A DNA stretch of 64,000 nucleotides, taken from NCBI RefSeq assembly GCF_016906535.1, contig NC_057377.1, positions 930,001 through 994,000 on the forward strand, given 5' to 3'. The notes beneath the pieces were generated by a model. That model had not been told where the DNA came from, did not search any database, and saw only the letters and a program-made list of their open reading frames with translations. Shown here piece after piece: positions 23,019-33,807 of this stretch. The translations under genes and the position numbers were made by a program. The first letter of the stretch is position 1. Each line of letters begins with the position of its first letter. Origin of the DNA: Rhizoctonia solani (taxonomy: Eukaryota; Basidiomycota; Agaricomycetes; Cantharellales; Ceratobasidiaceae).

Positions 23019-24628
23019 TTAGTAAATTCTCCTCTCTTCACTCTGTAATAGCATCTCCAACTCCTCCATGGTCCTCATCAGAGCTCTGGTCTCCCATCCA
23101 CCTCCCAAGAAGCCTGCATACAAGAGCGTCGTGCCGCCCCAGGTGATCAAACCTCCGACGAATATCAACAGAGGATTTACACCAGACTCAGGGACCCAGG
23201 CACTGCCGACAATCAAAGCAATGAGCAAAACCACAAGCCCAGCAAACCACACTAGCTTTTTATGGCTATCCTGTCGAGCAGAAGAGTATGCAGCCCCCAT
23301 CGTCGATATCGCATACTCGAGAACTTCAGAACGGGTCGATGGTGAGTAGCTCGTCCCCCGAGGAGGGGTGATCGGACGATGACCGTTCTGTCCACTTCGA
23401 TGTACGGGCGCGCATTCAAATGTCGCGGTGACGCTGAAATGGTCAGAAAAAGAAATTTCCGTTCCGGGAACGTAATGCGTAAACCCAACCGAACTATCCC
23501 GACACCTGAGTTCGTGGGTATATTGTGCAGGTTTAGACGTGGGAGGGCGGAAAAGGATGTAATCGAGACGTTTTCCAAGGTACTTTCGTGCGTGTTCATC
23601 GAATACCTATAACGAAGGCACGGTGACAGTCAATTGGTCGTCCGAGCGAACGCCGGTACCAACTCACCTTGCCCTTGGAGTAGGAATTTAACGGAGAATC
23701 AGCCGTAACACCTCGGTCACTGACTGCATGGTGAGGGGAATGGACACCATCAGCCTGGGGGAGAACAAAGCTCCCATGTGTACTGCCCCAAGCATCACGT
23801 AACCCAGTCATCGTATAGATGAATTGCATCGCAGGACTCTTAGAGACACAGTTAAAGTCTCCAACGGCCAGAACGTGACGACCAAGCGATGCTGAGATAT
23901 TTACGCGACGACTGAACTCGTAGGCCCCTACGAGTCGGTGGGCCATTTGGGGTTTGGATGGGGATTCACCGCCTTTGGCAAAGAGCTAGGGGAGGGGTTA
24001 GATGGGCGGAGCTTAAAAGTGCAGATATGCTCACGTGTGTGTTGAAAATCTCGAGTTCGCCAAGGAGCGGGTGGTCGATTATCGCGCCCACAACTGCTTT
24101 CCCGACGAACCAGTCCCCTCCGGCCACGTCCAGTGGAGAGCCGCATAGAGAATAGGGATGTAGTGAGGTGGATTTAATCGGGAACCGGGAGAATATGGCT
24201 AGACCGGCGCCGAGCGCCCCACTGGCAAAGCAACCATAACGTCAATCTTAGCCATGTGGATCGTCATCTAACCTACCTAAGGAAGTACTTTGAGTAAGGC
24301 AGCTTGTGTGCAACTTTGGCTTTGATATAGTCATAGTCCCCCTGAACCCATAGCTCTTGAAGGCCGACAATATCGTAGTTGGAGGCTGCGATCTCGTCTC
24401 CGATCGCCCGAGTACGTACAACGCGGTCTTTGGAGACAAATTTGAGACCCCTTGAGGCGGCGATCAGCTGATATAGCATGTCACACGAGCAGTAAATGCT
24501 CACCAGCAGTTGAGAGTTAATACTCGGAGCTGGCTGTCAGGGGTGTCCATAGCTAGAGGCTCAGCAGTAGTGATGTCGGTGGAAGGCTGAGCCCGCGAAT
24601 GGGAGAGCTCTATATCACGCTCAGACAT
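23019..24628 (-). CDS. ISC1: Inositol phosphosphingolipid phospholipase C / neutral sphingomyelinase (ISC1-type)
   Basis: The minus-strand gene begins at ATG 24628 (MSERDIELSHSRAQPS); a later ATG (MDTPDSQLR) is possible. After the start, RVLTLNCWGLKFVSKDR opens an endonuclease/exonuclease/phosphatase fold. Family signatures follow: IVGLQELW (metal-binding Glu), IFNTH, AVGDFNCV, and SDHFSVTATF with the catalytic His. Two C-terminal hydrophobic segments (LVWFAGLVVLLIALIVG and LLIFVGGLITWGGTTLLYAG) match the membrane hairpin of yeast Isc1. The enzyme cleaves the head group of inositol phosphosphingolipids to ceramide in ER or mitochondrial membranes. The first intron (about 24453-24503) splits the Trp codon of NCWG. 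It is divergent from the RCC1 gene with 156 bp between ATGs. Confidence 0.9.
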
Positions 24629-24784
24629 GTGGCAGAGGGCCCTACAGGATTGGTTTAGAACAGAAGTGCCTGTGTGATGATGAACGAGGTACGGGCGTGG
24701 TCCGAGTGGAAACACTTTAAAGTATAGGCGCCATCGGGTCGCGGAGCTATCACGTGAGACTGACGTCAACTCAAGCGAACCACA

Positions 24785-26056
24785 ATGCGGCTCTATGCGG
24801 CGGGGTCCAATGCTCGCGGACAGCTGGCTTCGGCTGACTTGGAAGATCAACACCATTTTAGTCCGTGCAAATTCTTATCTATTTCTTATTCAAGCGATCT
24901 CCCAACTGGCACTACTCGCGTACTGGACCTTGCATGCGGCTCTAATCACACACTCTTGCTTCTCGAACGCGAGTCCGGTGCTGAGCTCTGGGGCTGCGGA
25001 GATTCGAGTAAACGACAGCTACTCTCCCTCGGATCAACTCTGGTATTCCAGCACCTCCCGTTCGATCCCGCGCGCTACGATCTCGACGGATACGAAATTA
25101 CCGGCATCGCTGCTTGTTGGGAAACTAGTTTTGTTATCTTGACACCGCCTGCTGTTACCCAATCGGCCGAATTAGAACACTCCACACCCAAATCCGACGT
25201 CGTGGTTTCGTTTGGTGCCAACGATTTTGGAGACCGCGGGGGTCCTTCTGGTGTCGCCGATGATGTAACAATCATAGATTTCCGGAACGTCGCCATTCCC
25301 GGAATAGTTTCTGCTCGTGTGCGCGATATAGCGACCGGACCTCACCACGTTACTACACTGCTTGAAGACGAGAACAAACCGATATCAGCCGTGGTCGGTT
25401 GGGGAGCATATCGCCATGGTCAACTGGGCACCGGTGCCTTGACCCTCGCTACACCTGCACCCAATCCCAAAACCAAGAGGCCGAGTCGTCCCGGTCCGGT
25501 GCAAATGGTAGACAAACCTTTAATTATTCTTAATCACCAAGATCGTCCCGTTCGTCTAGCAGCCGGGTCCCAACACACACTTATTCTCCACGAGTCCGGC
25601 AAAATCACAAAACTAGGTTCTTCGCGTCGAGGACAACTCGACATACCAGAACGTGAATTCAAGGGCGCATATATGGGGTGCACATGGACCGCCTCGTTTG
25701 TCGTCTCAGAGGATGGGCAGGTTGAGGCGTGTGGGAGCTCGAATCATGGTCAGCTCGGACGAGGTGACAACGCTCCGGCCGAGTTTGCGCCTGTGCCGCT
25801 TCCAGACAGTGTTGAACAGCTTGCCTGTGGAAGCGAGCATATTTTGGCCATTATTGGAGAAGAGGTATGGGCATGGGGGTGGAATGAGCATGGGAATTTA
25901 GGGGTCGGTCATATTGAAGATGCACGAGCGCCGATGAGAGTCTGGCCGCCTGCGGATGGGACATTTGAGGAAAAGGTTGTTGCGATATGGGCCGGGTATG
26001 GTACTAGTTGGATACTGGTGGATTCTACTGGTGTTGATGGAGGGAAATACTCATGA
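24785..26056 (+). CDS. RCC1-repeat protein (ATS1-like)
   Basis: A single-exon gene of 423 residues starts at MRLYAAGSNARGQL. Several RCC1/beta-propeller repeats are visible: LYAAGSNARGQL, VVGWGAYRHGQLG, KLGSSRRGQLD, EACGSSNHGQLG and VWAWGWNEHGNLG, each preceded by a (A)CGS.H.L(LI) strand. The family includes RCC1 (Ran exchange factor) and yeast Ats1, linked to tubulin and tRNA wobble-modification (Kti/Elongator) work. Its length, shorter than RCC1 and without a basic N-tail, and its cytosolic-looking sequence favour an Ats1-like role; this is inference. The intronless structure is unusual next to intron-dense neighbours. Confidence 0.85.
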   Translation: MRLYAAGSNARGQLASADLEDQHHFSPCKFLSISYSSDLPTGTTRVLDLACGSNHTLLLLERESGAELWGCGDSSKRQLLSLGSTLVFQHLPFDPARYDLDGYEITGIAACWETSFVILTPPAVTQSAELEHSTPKSDVVVSFGANDFGDRGGPSGVADDVTIIDFRNVAIPGIVSARVRDIATGPHHVTTLLEDENKPISAVVGWGAYRHGQLGTGALTLATPAPNPKTKRPSRPGPVQMVDKPLIILNHQDRPVRLAAGSQHTLILHESGKITKLGSSRRGQLDIPEREFKGAYMGCTWTASFVVSEDGQVEACGSSNHGQLGRGDNAPAEFAPVPLPDSVEQLACGSEHILAIIGEEVWAWGWNEHGNLGVGHIEDARAPMRVWPPADGTFEEKVVAIWAGYGTSWILVDSTGVDGGKYS

Positions 26057-26149
26057 TTATGATATATCCGAGGCACTCGGGTGATTTCCTAGCCGTGAAG
26101 TATGACTCCATCGGCATTCTAGGATTTGACCAGCAGAAAGTCCATTTAA

Positions 26150-26840
26150 TCCACCCGGGTAAATTCAGTGACCTAGATTTCCCTCACGGCAATCAACCAA
26201 ATAGCGCAAGAACCACAGGATTACCTCCATAATAGGGGCTGAGCAGGAGAGACAAACCGCTATGGTGTGCAATGTCTCTTGTGACCGATTCAGCGCAACG
26301 AGTTATTGATATTGTGGCGTTCCAACACGTTGGTTTGGAAGCAACTGTGGCTCCCAAGTCCACCCGCAAACAGGGCAACTATGAACCATGTGGAATCTCA
26401 AGGGGTAGACTACCGATTTCTTTAACTTCCATCACAATAAAACAAAGTACTTGCCTCTAATTGCTACTCTCTCATATTGCGCTCCAGTAATTCATGCCGA
26501 AGGAAGACCGAAGCCTGATGGAGAAACACAATCTTTAGATCTCACATCTGTATGGCCGGAATGGAAAGCCAGGGATAATGCATGGTAAGCCACGCACGTT
26601 TGTGCCATACCGAGTTCTAATTGGTTGGTAATAGTGCACTTGTCTGGCTTAAAATGGACTCCTCTTCATTGACGCTAATCCCGAAGGACGTAATCCAGGC
26701 CCTCGAGGGAGTAAGCGAGCTGATCAAGGACAACATGTTTGAAGAAGATCAAAGGATTTGCAGTAGTCGGACTGAGGAACATTCCAGACGTGGCGCCAAA
26801 GTACGTCCGCCCTAGCATCGACCCTATGGTGTACTTTCTT
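26150..26840 (+). repeat. Left copy of a segmental tandem duplication
   Basis: This segment resembles 27206-27890. Both carry CAATCA..CCAA at the left, then a shared box (ttccaacacgttgg, about 26320 and 27372) followed by tgtggctccca, then the first exon and first intron of an Ish1-like gene. The left copy is degenerate (see pseudogene). Confidence 0.6.
26442..26815 (+). pseudogene. Broken Ish1/Msc1-like gene copy
   Basis: The sequence aligns with the 5' half of the intact gene at 27507: signal-peptide region, the W-x-x-W segment (SVWPEWKARDN, against TIWSDWKDGDK), a first intron with matching sequence (gcacgttt against gcacgttc), and LIKDNMFEEDQ against LMENYFFEEDQ. The position of the start codon reads ACA (26442-26444) instead of ATG. 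After EEDQ the frame diverges and ends at 26813-26815, and nothing like the second half of the gene follows. The nearest in-frame ATG could only give a short peptide, so I regard it as non-functional. Confidence 0.6.
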
Positions 26841-27205
26841 TTTAAAGTGAGTGAAATCTATCTCGTGCCTCAATGACTCGCGAATACTTAACGTAGTGCA
26901 ATAAAACCGTGCATCAGGTAGGATAAGTCATTTTCGATCGACATTCTGACCTTTTTATGTTGTTAATTAAATGCGAATAAAGTATGTTCTACCAGCGTAC
27001 ACTTGTTGTCAAGAAAATTTGGTGTACTGAATTATTGCAGTACTGTTAGTAGACATTGGACTCAAGTCCCAACACTTACACAATTTTTTGAGATTCAGTT
27101 GTGCAAGGATGATTTTCAAAAATACCGTCCGAATAAAGCAGGACCATCCGCATATAGCCAGCTGCTTGGATTAAGTAAACAAGTAGAAAACGTATTTACC
27201 CCCAT

Positions 27206-27506
27206 CTGGCCCAAATGAATGGCCAAAATTCTATCTCTGACAATCAGCCAAGCATCACAAGGGTCAGGGTATCATTTCCCACAATAGGTGCCGAGCACGA
27301 AGAAGAACAAGTACTACAGGGCGCAAAGCCATCGATCCAAGCACAGATTGTCGATATCATCGGACGTATAACATTCCAACACGTTGGCCTCGGACGTAAT
27401 TGTGGCTCCCAGTGCGCCCACAGGCGAGGGTAAAGCGGACCGTATAAAGTTCCGCACATCAAACTATTAGTTCCAGACACATCCTATTATCACCATCACA
27501 GCAGAA
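27206..27506 (+). repeat. Right copy of the duplication, promoter part
   Basis: This is the upstream region of the intact Ish1-like gene, homologous to about 26150-26441. Shared blocks include the ttccaacacgttgg box and tgtggctccca, suggesting that the duplication included the promoter. Confidence 0.55.
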
Positions 27507-28642
27507 ATGAAGTGGTTGCCTCTTTTTACCGCTTTAGCATACTCTGCTTTGGGAATTCGTGCTGAAGGTGGGCCGGCCGCGGCGGCGCTTGATGGAGAAA
27601 TCAAGGAGGCAAATGTCACAACCATATGGTCGGACTGGAAAGACGGGGACAAGGTACGATAAGCAACGCACGTTCGTACAACCTTGACTTTTAATTTGTT
27701 GCAATTGGGTGGTAAGCGTGCTTGGTTGGCTGCAAACGGAATCCTCAGTCCCGACGTTCAGTTGGAAGAAGAGGAAACGGGCTCAGATGGACTAAACAAG
27801 TTGATGGAGAATTACTTCTTTGAAGAAGATCAGACGGTTTATAGTACTTGGTCCGAGGAAGAACTCCAAATGTGGCTCGTAAGTATGTTCATCCGCGCAT
27901 TAATCTTGCTATTCGACCTCTTTTTAGATATCTAGACGTTTTGTACCACGGGACGAGGCTCGTAGTCTTGGCCGTTCTGACTTGATCGAACGGGTTGGCG
28001 CGAACTACCTCGCTTCTGAGATGAGCAGTTGTCATGGGTGGACGCCGGCTGAAGCACGCGAGTGGCTGCAGCAAAACGGACATGCGGAAGAAGCCGAGGC
28101 CGCGACGGATAAAGATATCTTCGAGGTGATGATGAAGTACTTTAAGAAAGGCAGCGACGCAACGGCCGAATTTATGGTTTGGCCCGATTCGAGGCTTAGA
28201 GCATTTTTGAGGGCGAGAGGCGTGAAGGAGCCGAAAGTAGGGAAGAGACAAAGGCCAGATTTAGTGGTAAGAGTTCAGGTGTTGGCGTCAATTGGTTGAT
28301 AAATGACGGGGTTGGTACAACCTCCTAGCACATGGTCCGCGTGAGGTCCAAGCAAAAGCCTACAACAACGGAGGATTTGGTGAAACAACTCAAGAATGTA
28401 CTCGATAGCGGGGCAGACTGGTCGGAGGAGCAATTAGTATCGGCACTGGCAATATTGGGAGGAAACAAGCACAGAGGGGTGAGTCTATCGTCGATGTTCC
28501 CTCCCCAGCATTTAGCTGATTTTTTATGTAGCCGGGCAAAGCTTTACGTGAGGCATCCAGATTCCAAAGGACAGCGGACAACTTGAAAAAGAACACTGAA
28601 GAAGAAAAAATGAGACAACATACTGAGAGAGACGAGTTGTAG
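27507..28642 (+). CDS. Secretory Ish1/Msc1-like protein with C-terminal RDEL
   Basis: Five exons (27507-27653, 27717-27878, 27928-28266, 28329-28478, 28532-28642) give 302 residues. The N-terminus (MKWLPLFTALAYSALGIRAEG) is a classic signal peptide. Repeated W-containing units resemble the Ish1/Msc1 (HeH/LEM-like) repeats of nuclear-envelope/ER stress proteins: IWSDWKDGDKRAWLAANGI, YSTWSEEELQMWL, VWPDSRLRAFLRARGV and a final DWSEEQLVSALAILGG. The C-terminus is charged (EEEKMRQHTE) and ends exactly in RDEL, a variant of the KDEL/HDEL retrieval signal. Signal peptide plus RDEL predicts an ER-lumen resident. The function of the Ish1 unit here is not known to me. A broken sister copy lies just upstream. 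Confidence 0.78.
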
Positions 28643-29444
28643 TGTAATTGACATCTACCCGGGTCAATATAATAATTGTAGTCAAATGAATATTACTAAA
28701 TCACGCATATGGAGCAGTGTGACTTTTAGACTCACGAACCGAATGCGCTCCTAATTCCGCGCGCCCTTCTCGCCCAAAAGCCACCATGTCTGTTAACCAA
28801 CATTCGCCAGCAACACATATCTTCTAGAACGGGTCAGATATTAGAGTTAGTGGTTAGATTCTCTCACCTGATGAAACGTGGAAACAACGTGTCTCGAACT
28901 AATGTAAAATGATTGTCCTTTATTACACTCCGTGTTGGTCACAAGTTCAAGTCATGTCCAAACGAGGTATTGAACCAATGTCCAAAGCGGTTTAGCAAGT
29001 TTAGAGTTGGGCTACCACGAAGTTTATGGGTTATGTTCCTGCCAGCTATATCCCAACGCGAGCGGTCAGATGTATGCTTAATATACACATGCTGTAAGCC
29101 TTTGGGAATATGTCCGTGCTCGTGCCTGTCTGGCCAAGCCAAGAACAAACCATAAAAATAGGCGCAGAATTCTGATTAATTTGATTGGCTGGGTGCTGAA
29201 AACGATCGGCCCGATAGACTACAAACGAAGGTCACTTGATACAGAAAAGAAGCGAGGAAGCATGATGCAAGTCTCACGTGAATTACAGAGTCATTGTTCG
29301 CTCCTGCACCTCATTACAAGTTTTATAATGCTTCCAATAGTCTTCCACACCAGGTTCTGTCAGACTATCTACGAACCAATATAAGGATAAGAATTATACC
29401 CTTGTACCCCAGTCGTACCCCACACGCCGCCCCTACAGACGACG
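28643..29444. other. Intergenic, about 800 bp
   Basis: Short frames only; no gene, terminal repeat or tRNA recognised. It contains the 5' region of the lipase gene. Confidence 0.5.
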
Positions 29445-31817
29445 ATGCTCTCCCTACCCTGGCCGTTCTGGACTCCGGCCGTGTCGTCAGACTGCAGGTG
29501 TGCAGTCAACCGCGGACATGACTCGCAATGTCCGTTATATAGGGCAGAGGAGCGCGAAGCTGAAGATGCGGTCGCGAGACTACTTGCACACTATGCCATA
29601 CCCTCGGGCGCTTGCCCCCCATCCGCACGCGTGGACCCCGCGCTGACAGCCAAGGCAGGGAGAGGGAGACTCAGCGTATCGGATTTGTGGTACTTTGGCA
29701 CTTTTCTTGCAACAAAAGGTGAGTACTATGATGCTATACCAGATTGTCAAATTGGAGCTCACATGTTTATCATGACGTCGTATGCAGCCACCGACCTTGC
29801 GATCGACTTTGCTTTACATCACACCCGGGGCCCTCGTAAAAAATCATGGGGGATAGAAATGACCTTAATCTCGAGTTTTATGCGCGGCGTTGCTCGACAC
29901 ACGCGACTTGCTGATATTGTAGGTCTCGTAGATCACTATCAGCTGGGGCGCTAGTGCTAATCGCCCCAATGACAGACGATGCTCAGGCTGTTCATGCAAA
30001 TCGGAAGTCTAGTCCCTCCCCCTCCAGATGCGCTGGTTACCCCTGTCTCCTTCCGGGTCAGGTCGCGTGAGCTACGTGGACTGCTTGCTCAGTTTGACGA
30101 ACTCGAATATGGCGGTGCACAGCGACCCAAAGATGGACGCGAGGACTCAGAGCCGAGAGTGCTTTCGGGAGAATGGGTAGTGGGAAAGGAGCTTTGGACC
30201 CGCCTCAACAAACAGTGGCTACAAGAGAAGAAGCATCATGGTGTTGGACATCGGGTTCCAGAACGGGTCATCCTCTACCTGCATGGAGGGGCATACTACG
30301 TGTTCGATGCAGCAACGCACCGTCTCATCACTGTACCATTATCTAAATATGCCGATGCACGGGTTTTTGGTGGGTTATATCAATTGTTCGCTTTATTTCG
30401 TGATCTCATCACTCCTTTCAGCGGTCAACTACCGGCTTGCTCCAGAGACTCGCTTCCCTGGCGCTCTACATGATGCTGTCCATGCCTATCGACGCCTCAC
30501 AGACGAACTTCATGTCCCACCATCACGAATCCTTATCGCAGGCGACTCGGCAGGCGGAGGTCTCACCCTCGCCCTACTCATGTATCTGCGTGACGAGGGT
30601 TACGAGCTACCCAGCGGAGCAATCCTATTCAGTCCCTGGGTCGGTGAGTTTTCGGCGCAAAACAACCCCACAGTCCTTCACTTATTTGGAAACGGGCAGA
30701 TCTTACAATGTCGTGTGATTCTTGGGACTCAAACGCGGATGTCGATGTTGTTCCTCGTCCTGACGCTGATGACCCACTCAACCCCGTTGCATGCTATTTG
30801 GGATGGGGAGAGAGTATGAAGAAGTATATCACGCACCCATATGCAAGCCCATTGTTCGGTGACTTCAAAGTGAGCGAGCAGTCTTTACTTGGGCGCTAGT
30901 CTAACTATGGATATCGCAGGGCTTGCCGCCTCTACTTGTCCAGTCTGGTGACTCGGAAGTTCTGAGAGACGAAATCACACTATTGGCTCACAAAGCAACT
31001 CTTGCTGGCGTGGATGTTCGACATGAGTTATTCGAGGATGCCGTACGCTATTAATTTCTCCTTCGAGTCCATCGCTCTCTAAAATTGGTTATACTAGGTA
31101 CACGTATTCCAAATGTTCCCCTTCCTTCCAACAACTCGCCGGGCGTTCAGAAATGTGCGCTCGTTCGTCAGTCAACTCGATGCAAATATGTCGACTGCAC
31201 AGCCCGCACAATCGGCAGCCGACACCGACTTCAATCCTGGTTCGCCTGATCTTGGACTAGGTTCGGATGCCGAACGTGATTTACGCAACGAAATGAATGC
31301 CAATGCCGAAAGCTCCCACGTTGTGCGTACTGACGGACAAGAAGTGGCCACTGGGCGCATGGCAGGGCTTAAACTCGCGGACGAGGATGAACAGCATATT
31401 GGGTCGGAGCAATCTACACCCGGTAACGGATTAGGACTTGACCTAGGCGCCCCAACCGACACGGCTTCTACTGTACAATCACACCCGTATACCGGCGGAC
31501 ACACCCCCAGACGACATCACCGTGGTTCCACAAGTTCCCTCGTCCGAATGACCCCGCTCTCGGCCTCTGCTTCTGCCACGACTTCCCCAGGCTCTGTTGC
31601 ACGTTCACTGTCCTCTTCTTGGATGCATATTGGTTCCTCCCCTTCTGTACCCCAAACGCCTCGAGCCACCTCGCCCGTTCCCCCACCCTCGATCCGTCTT
31701 CGAAACCGCGCGTTGAGCCATCCGGATGTTGTCGACTTGGTCGCGAGCTTTGCTGCTCGACCAGGAATGGCGAGGACGACTACATTTAGTGCCTGTGGGG
31801 ATGAAGATGATGATTAA
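29445..31817 (+). CDS. HSL-type lipase/esterase (alpha/beta hydrolase)
   Basis: A multi-exon gene from ATG 29445 (MLSLPWPFW). Introns I can support are near 29719-29787, 29920-29975, 30369-30420, 30643-30699, 30870-30919 and 31045-31097. Hormone-sensitive-lipase family motifs are HGGAYY (oxyanion hole), [19 protein letters not shown], nucleophile [23 protein letters not shown], catalytic Asp in [12 protein letters not shown] and catalytic His in VHVFQMFP. It hydrolyses acyl esters; the exact lipid is unknown. After the His, the protein continues about 220 residues as a Ser/Thr/Pro-rich tail that looks disordered and phosphorylatable. A 45-nt stretch (29501-29545) has GT-AG ends and is in frame, so two N-terminal isoforms are possible. 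Confidence 0.85.
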
Positions 31818-32656
31818 TTTTGGACCTTGTGATGTTTCGTGAGCTTATGACGTTTCTTGTACATATGTATTTGTATAATACTAGCAGATGGGGTGGGAAT
31901 GGACAATGCACTAGAAGCCCACCCACATAGTATTCTTGAGCCAGAAGCAGATCTTCAGCTTAAAATATGTATACCAGTATTGGTCAGATATTCAAATCTA
32001 TATTGCCTCAACAGTACTCGTAATCCCTTCCTCTTCCACTCACTTGAACCTCGTTCAAACCACAATAACTCCAGGTTTGTATCCAAGTATATGCAAATAT
32101 TGCTGTATTTGTCTTTGTAGTAATGCCCTATACTCGATCATTTCCCCACACGAACCCGGGCGATATATGATCGAGGAGCTTGATGCAAGGTTAGGCGAGA
32201 ACCTTCGATCTCAGCCATAATGATGCTCGTCCACCCTTACTTAAATCGACTTTAGTTTAATTTCTCGAATACAATTTCCATTCGTGTAAGACAACTAATC
32301 CATAGCTCGTGGTTCAAAGTTTTCCCTGCATCGGCATCCGGCACATCCCTAAACAGGTGTTTTGGGGGCTCCACTACATACGTCCCGTAAGCATCCGGTG
32401 ATGTAACGTGCCCATACCTAGACTCATCTCACGACTCCACTGCCTCAGTCCGGTGGGTACGGAGGTATACCAAGGCTGAATATAGCATCGTACTCCAATC
32501 TTAGGACTATGGGGCCATGGATCTGTATTAATGGGCATGCACAGCAGGGAGAAGGCAAGGGCATGGAAAAGTCTCGTGCTTTCGGCACCCCGTTCGAAGC
32601 CCTGGTTTTGTTGTAATTGACGTATGCCTATACCCAATTCGGGTAGCACCTTGGAG
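31818..32656. other. Intergenic, about 840 bp
   Basis: No gene seen. It includes the promoter of the small secreted protein gene, with two short blocks (12-mer at 32511-32522, 13-mer at 32596-32608) also found upstream of its paralog. Confidence 0.5.
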
Positions 32657-32663
32657 TATAAAT
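32657..32663 (+). promoter_or_regulatory. TATA box of small secreted protein 1
   Basis: TATAAAT lies 90 bases before the ATG at 32747. The paralog at 38473 has TATAAAG at 88 bases. Confidence 0.6.
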
Positions 32664-32746
32664 TCCGCTCGTCCAACGACCCAGTCCACTCGTTCTAAAC
32701 CATCTCTTCATCTAACATACGACCAACCTTGACGCCTACTACTACG

Positions 32747-33460
32747 ATGCTGTTCTACCCGCTATCTGCTCTCTTTGCTGCCACTACCACTGCCCTTGCG
32801 GTCCCAGTCAAGCGAGACGTGCCTGTGGAGAACTGTGTAATGCTCACCTCTGGTTCTCTTGTCGGCGAAGGTGGTCAACAGTTATACCTCTCGGACGATA
32901 AACAAGGATTCACCTATGCTGGGAATAACCAAACCTCATTCTTGGTCGAGTTCCAGTCATGCGACCCCAATTTCACCAAGTACCCCAACTCGGGTGATGG
33001 GCCTTATGCTGGTGAGCGTGGAACCCTAATCATGTGCAAGACAATTTGATGCAAACTTATGTACTATCAGGACACATCGTGGTCGTTTCCGAACAAAAGT
33101 GCTTGGAGGTCCCGAGCTATGAAAATTATGGAAGTGCTACCTACCCACTAAGGTTGACAGACTGCTACTACTCGAGCGACTCGGGTCAATTTGCCTTCAC
33201 ATTCTTGAAGAAAGGCGATAACTATTATTGGGTGAGTTTATATCTTATGAAAATTGTCTCGCTTGATTGATTCTTACCTTGCACTTTAGTCTGGCGCGAC
33301 CATGAGCGACGGGTCACTGATTCAAAATGGAGAGCAAGGCTGCACTGAGGGCCTTTTCGGTTACAAGACCGGAGAGAACAACGCGCTGTTGGACTCTGGT
33401 AGCGTGAACGTTACATGTGCTTCGGGCCCTGATGCAAAGGCCTTCCAAATTTCACCTTGA
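32747..33460 (+). CDS. Small secreted cysteine-containing protein, paralog 1
   Basis: Three exons (32747-33011, 33071-33231, 33290-33460) give 198 residues. A signal peptide (MLFYPLSALFAATTTALA) is followed by a short propeptide ending in a Kex2-type KR (VPVKR, then DVPVENC). The mature part has six cysteines and repeated hydrophobic/aromatic strands (KCLEVPSY, LTDCYYSSDSGQFAFTF, YYWSGATMSDGSLIQNG). This gives a beta-trefoil/ricin-B-like impression, but no Q-x-W signature proves it. It has one or more potential N-glycosylation sites (NQT, NFT). Function unknown; secreted and possibly cell-wall, carbohydrate-binding or effector-like. Strongly related to the protein at 38473. Confidence 0.8.
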
Positions 33461-33807
33461 ACAATCGATCACTACGACTAACGAATTTGACGAGCATTTA
33501 TTTGCCCATGGACTTGAACCTTTTACGGACATTGTCGTATCACTTAATCGATGGACATTTTGTATTATCCTTCACGCTGTTTGTTGTACCTGAATCATAA
33601 TACTGGATTGATCTCATTGATGCCAACAACCGGACCAAATGCCGTCCGAAAGAGCGATCCTCGTGTATGCTTCAATCCTTTGGGATATCTCAAAATACTG
33701 AGGGAGAGAGCATCATACTTGAAGATATGTATAAAATTACTGTTGCCGCCATATTAAATACCTGTGTACATGCGCATATCACAAAACGTTACGATGAGCT
33801 TACAATC
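33461..33807. other. Intergenic between convergent genes
   Basis: 347 bp 3' flanks of two convergent secreted-protein genes; nothing else seen. Confidence 0.5.
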
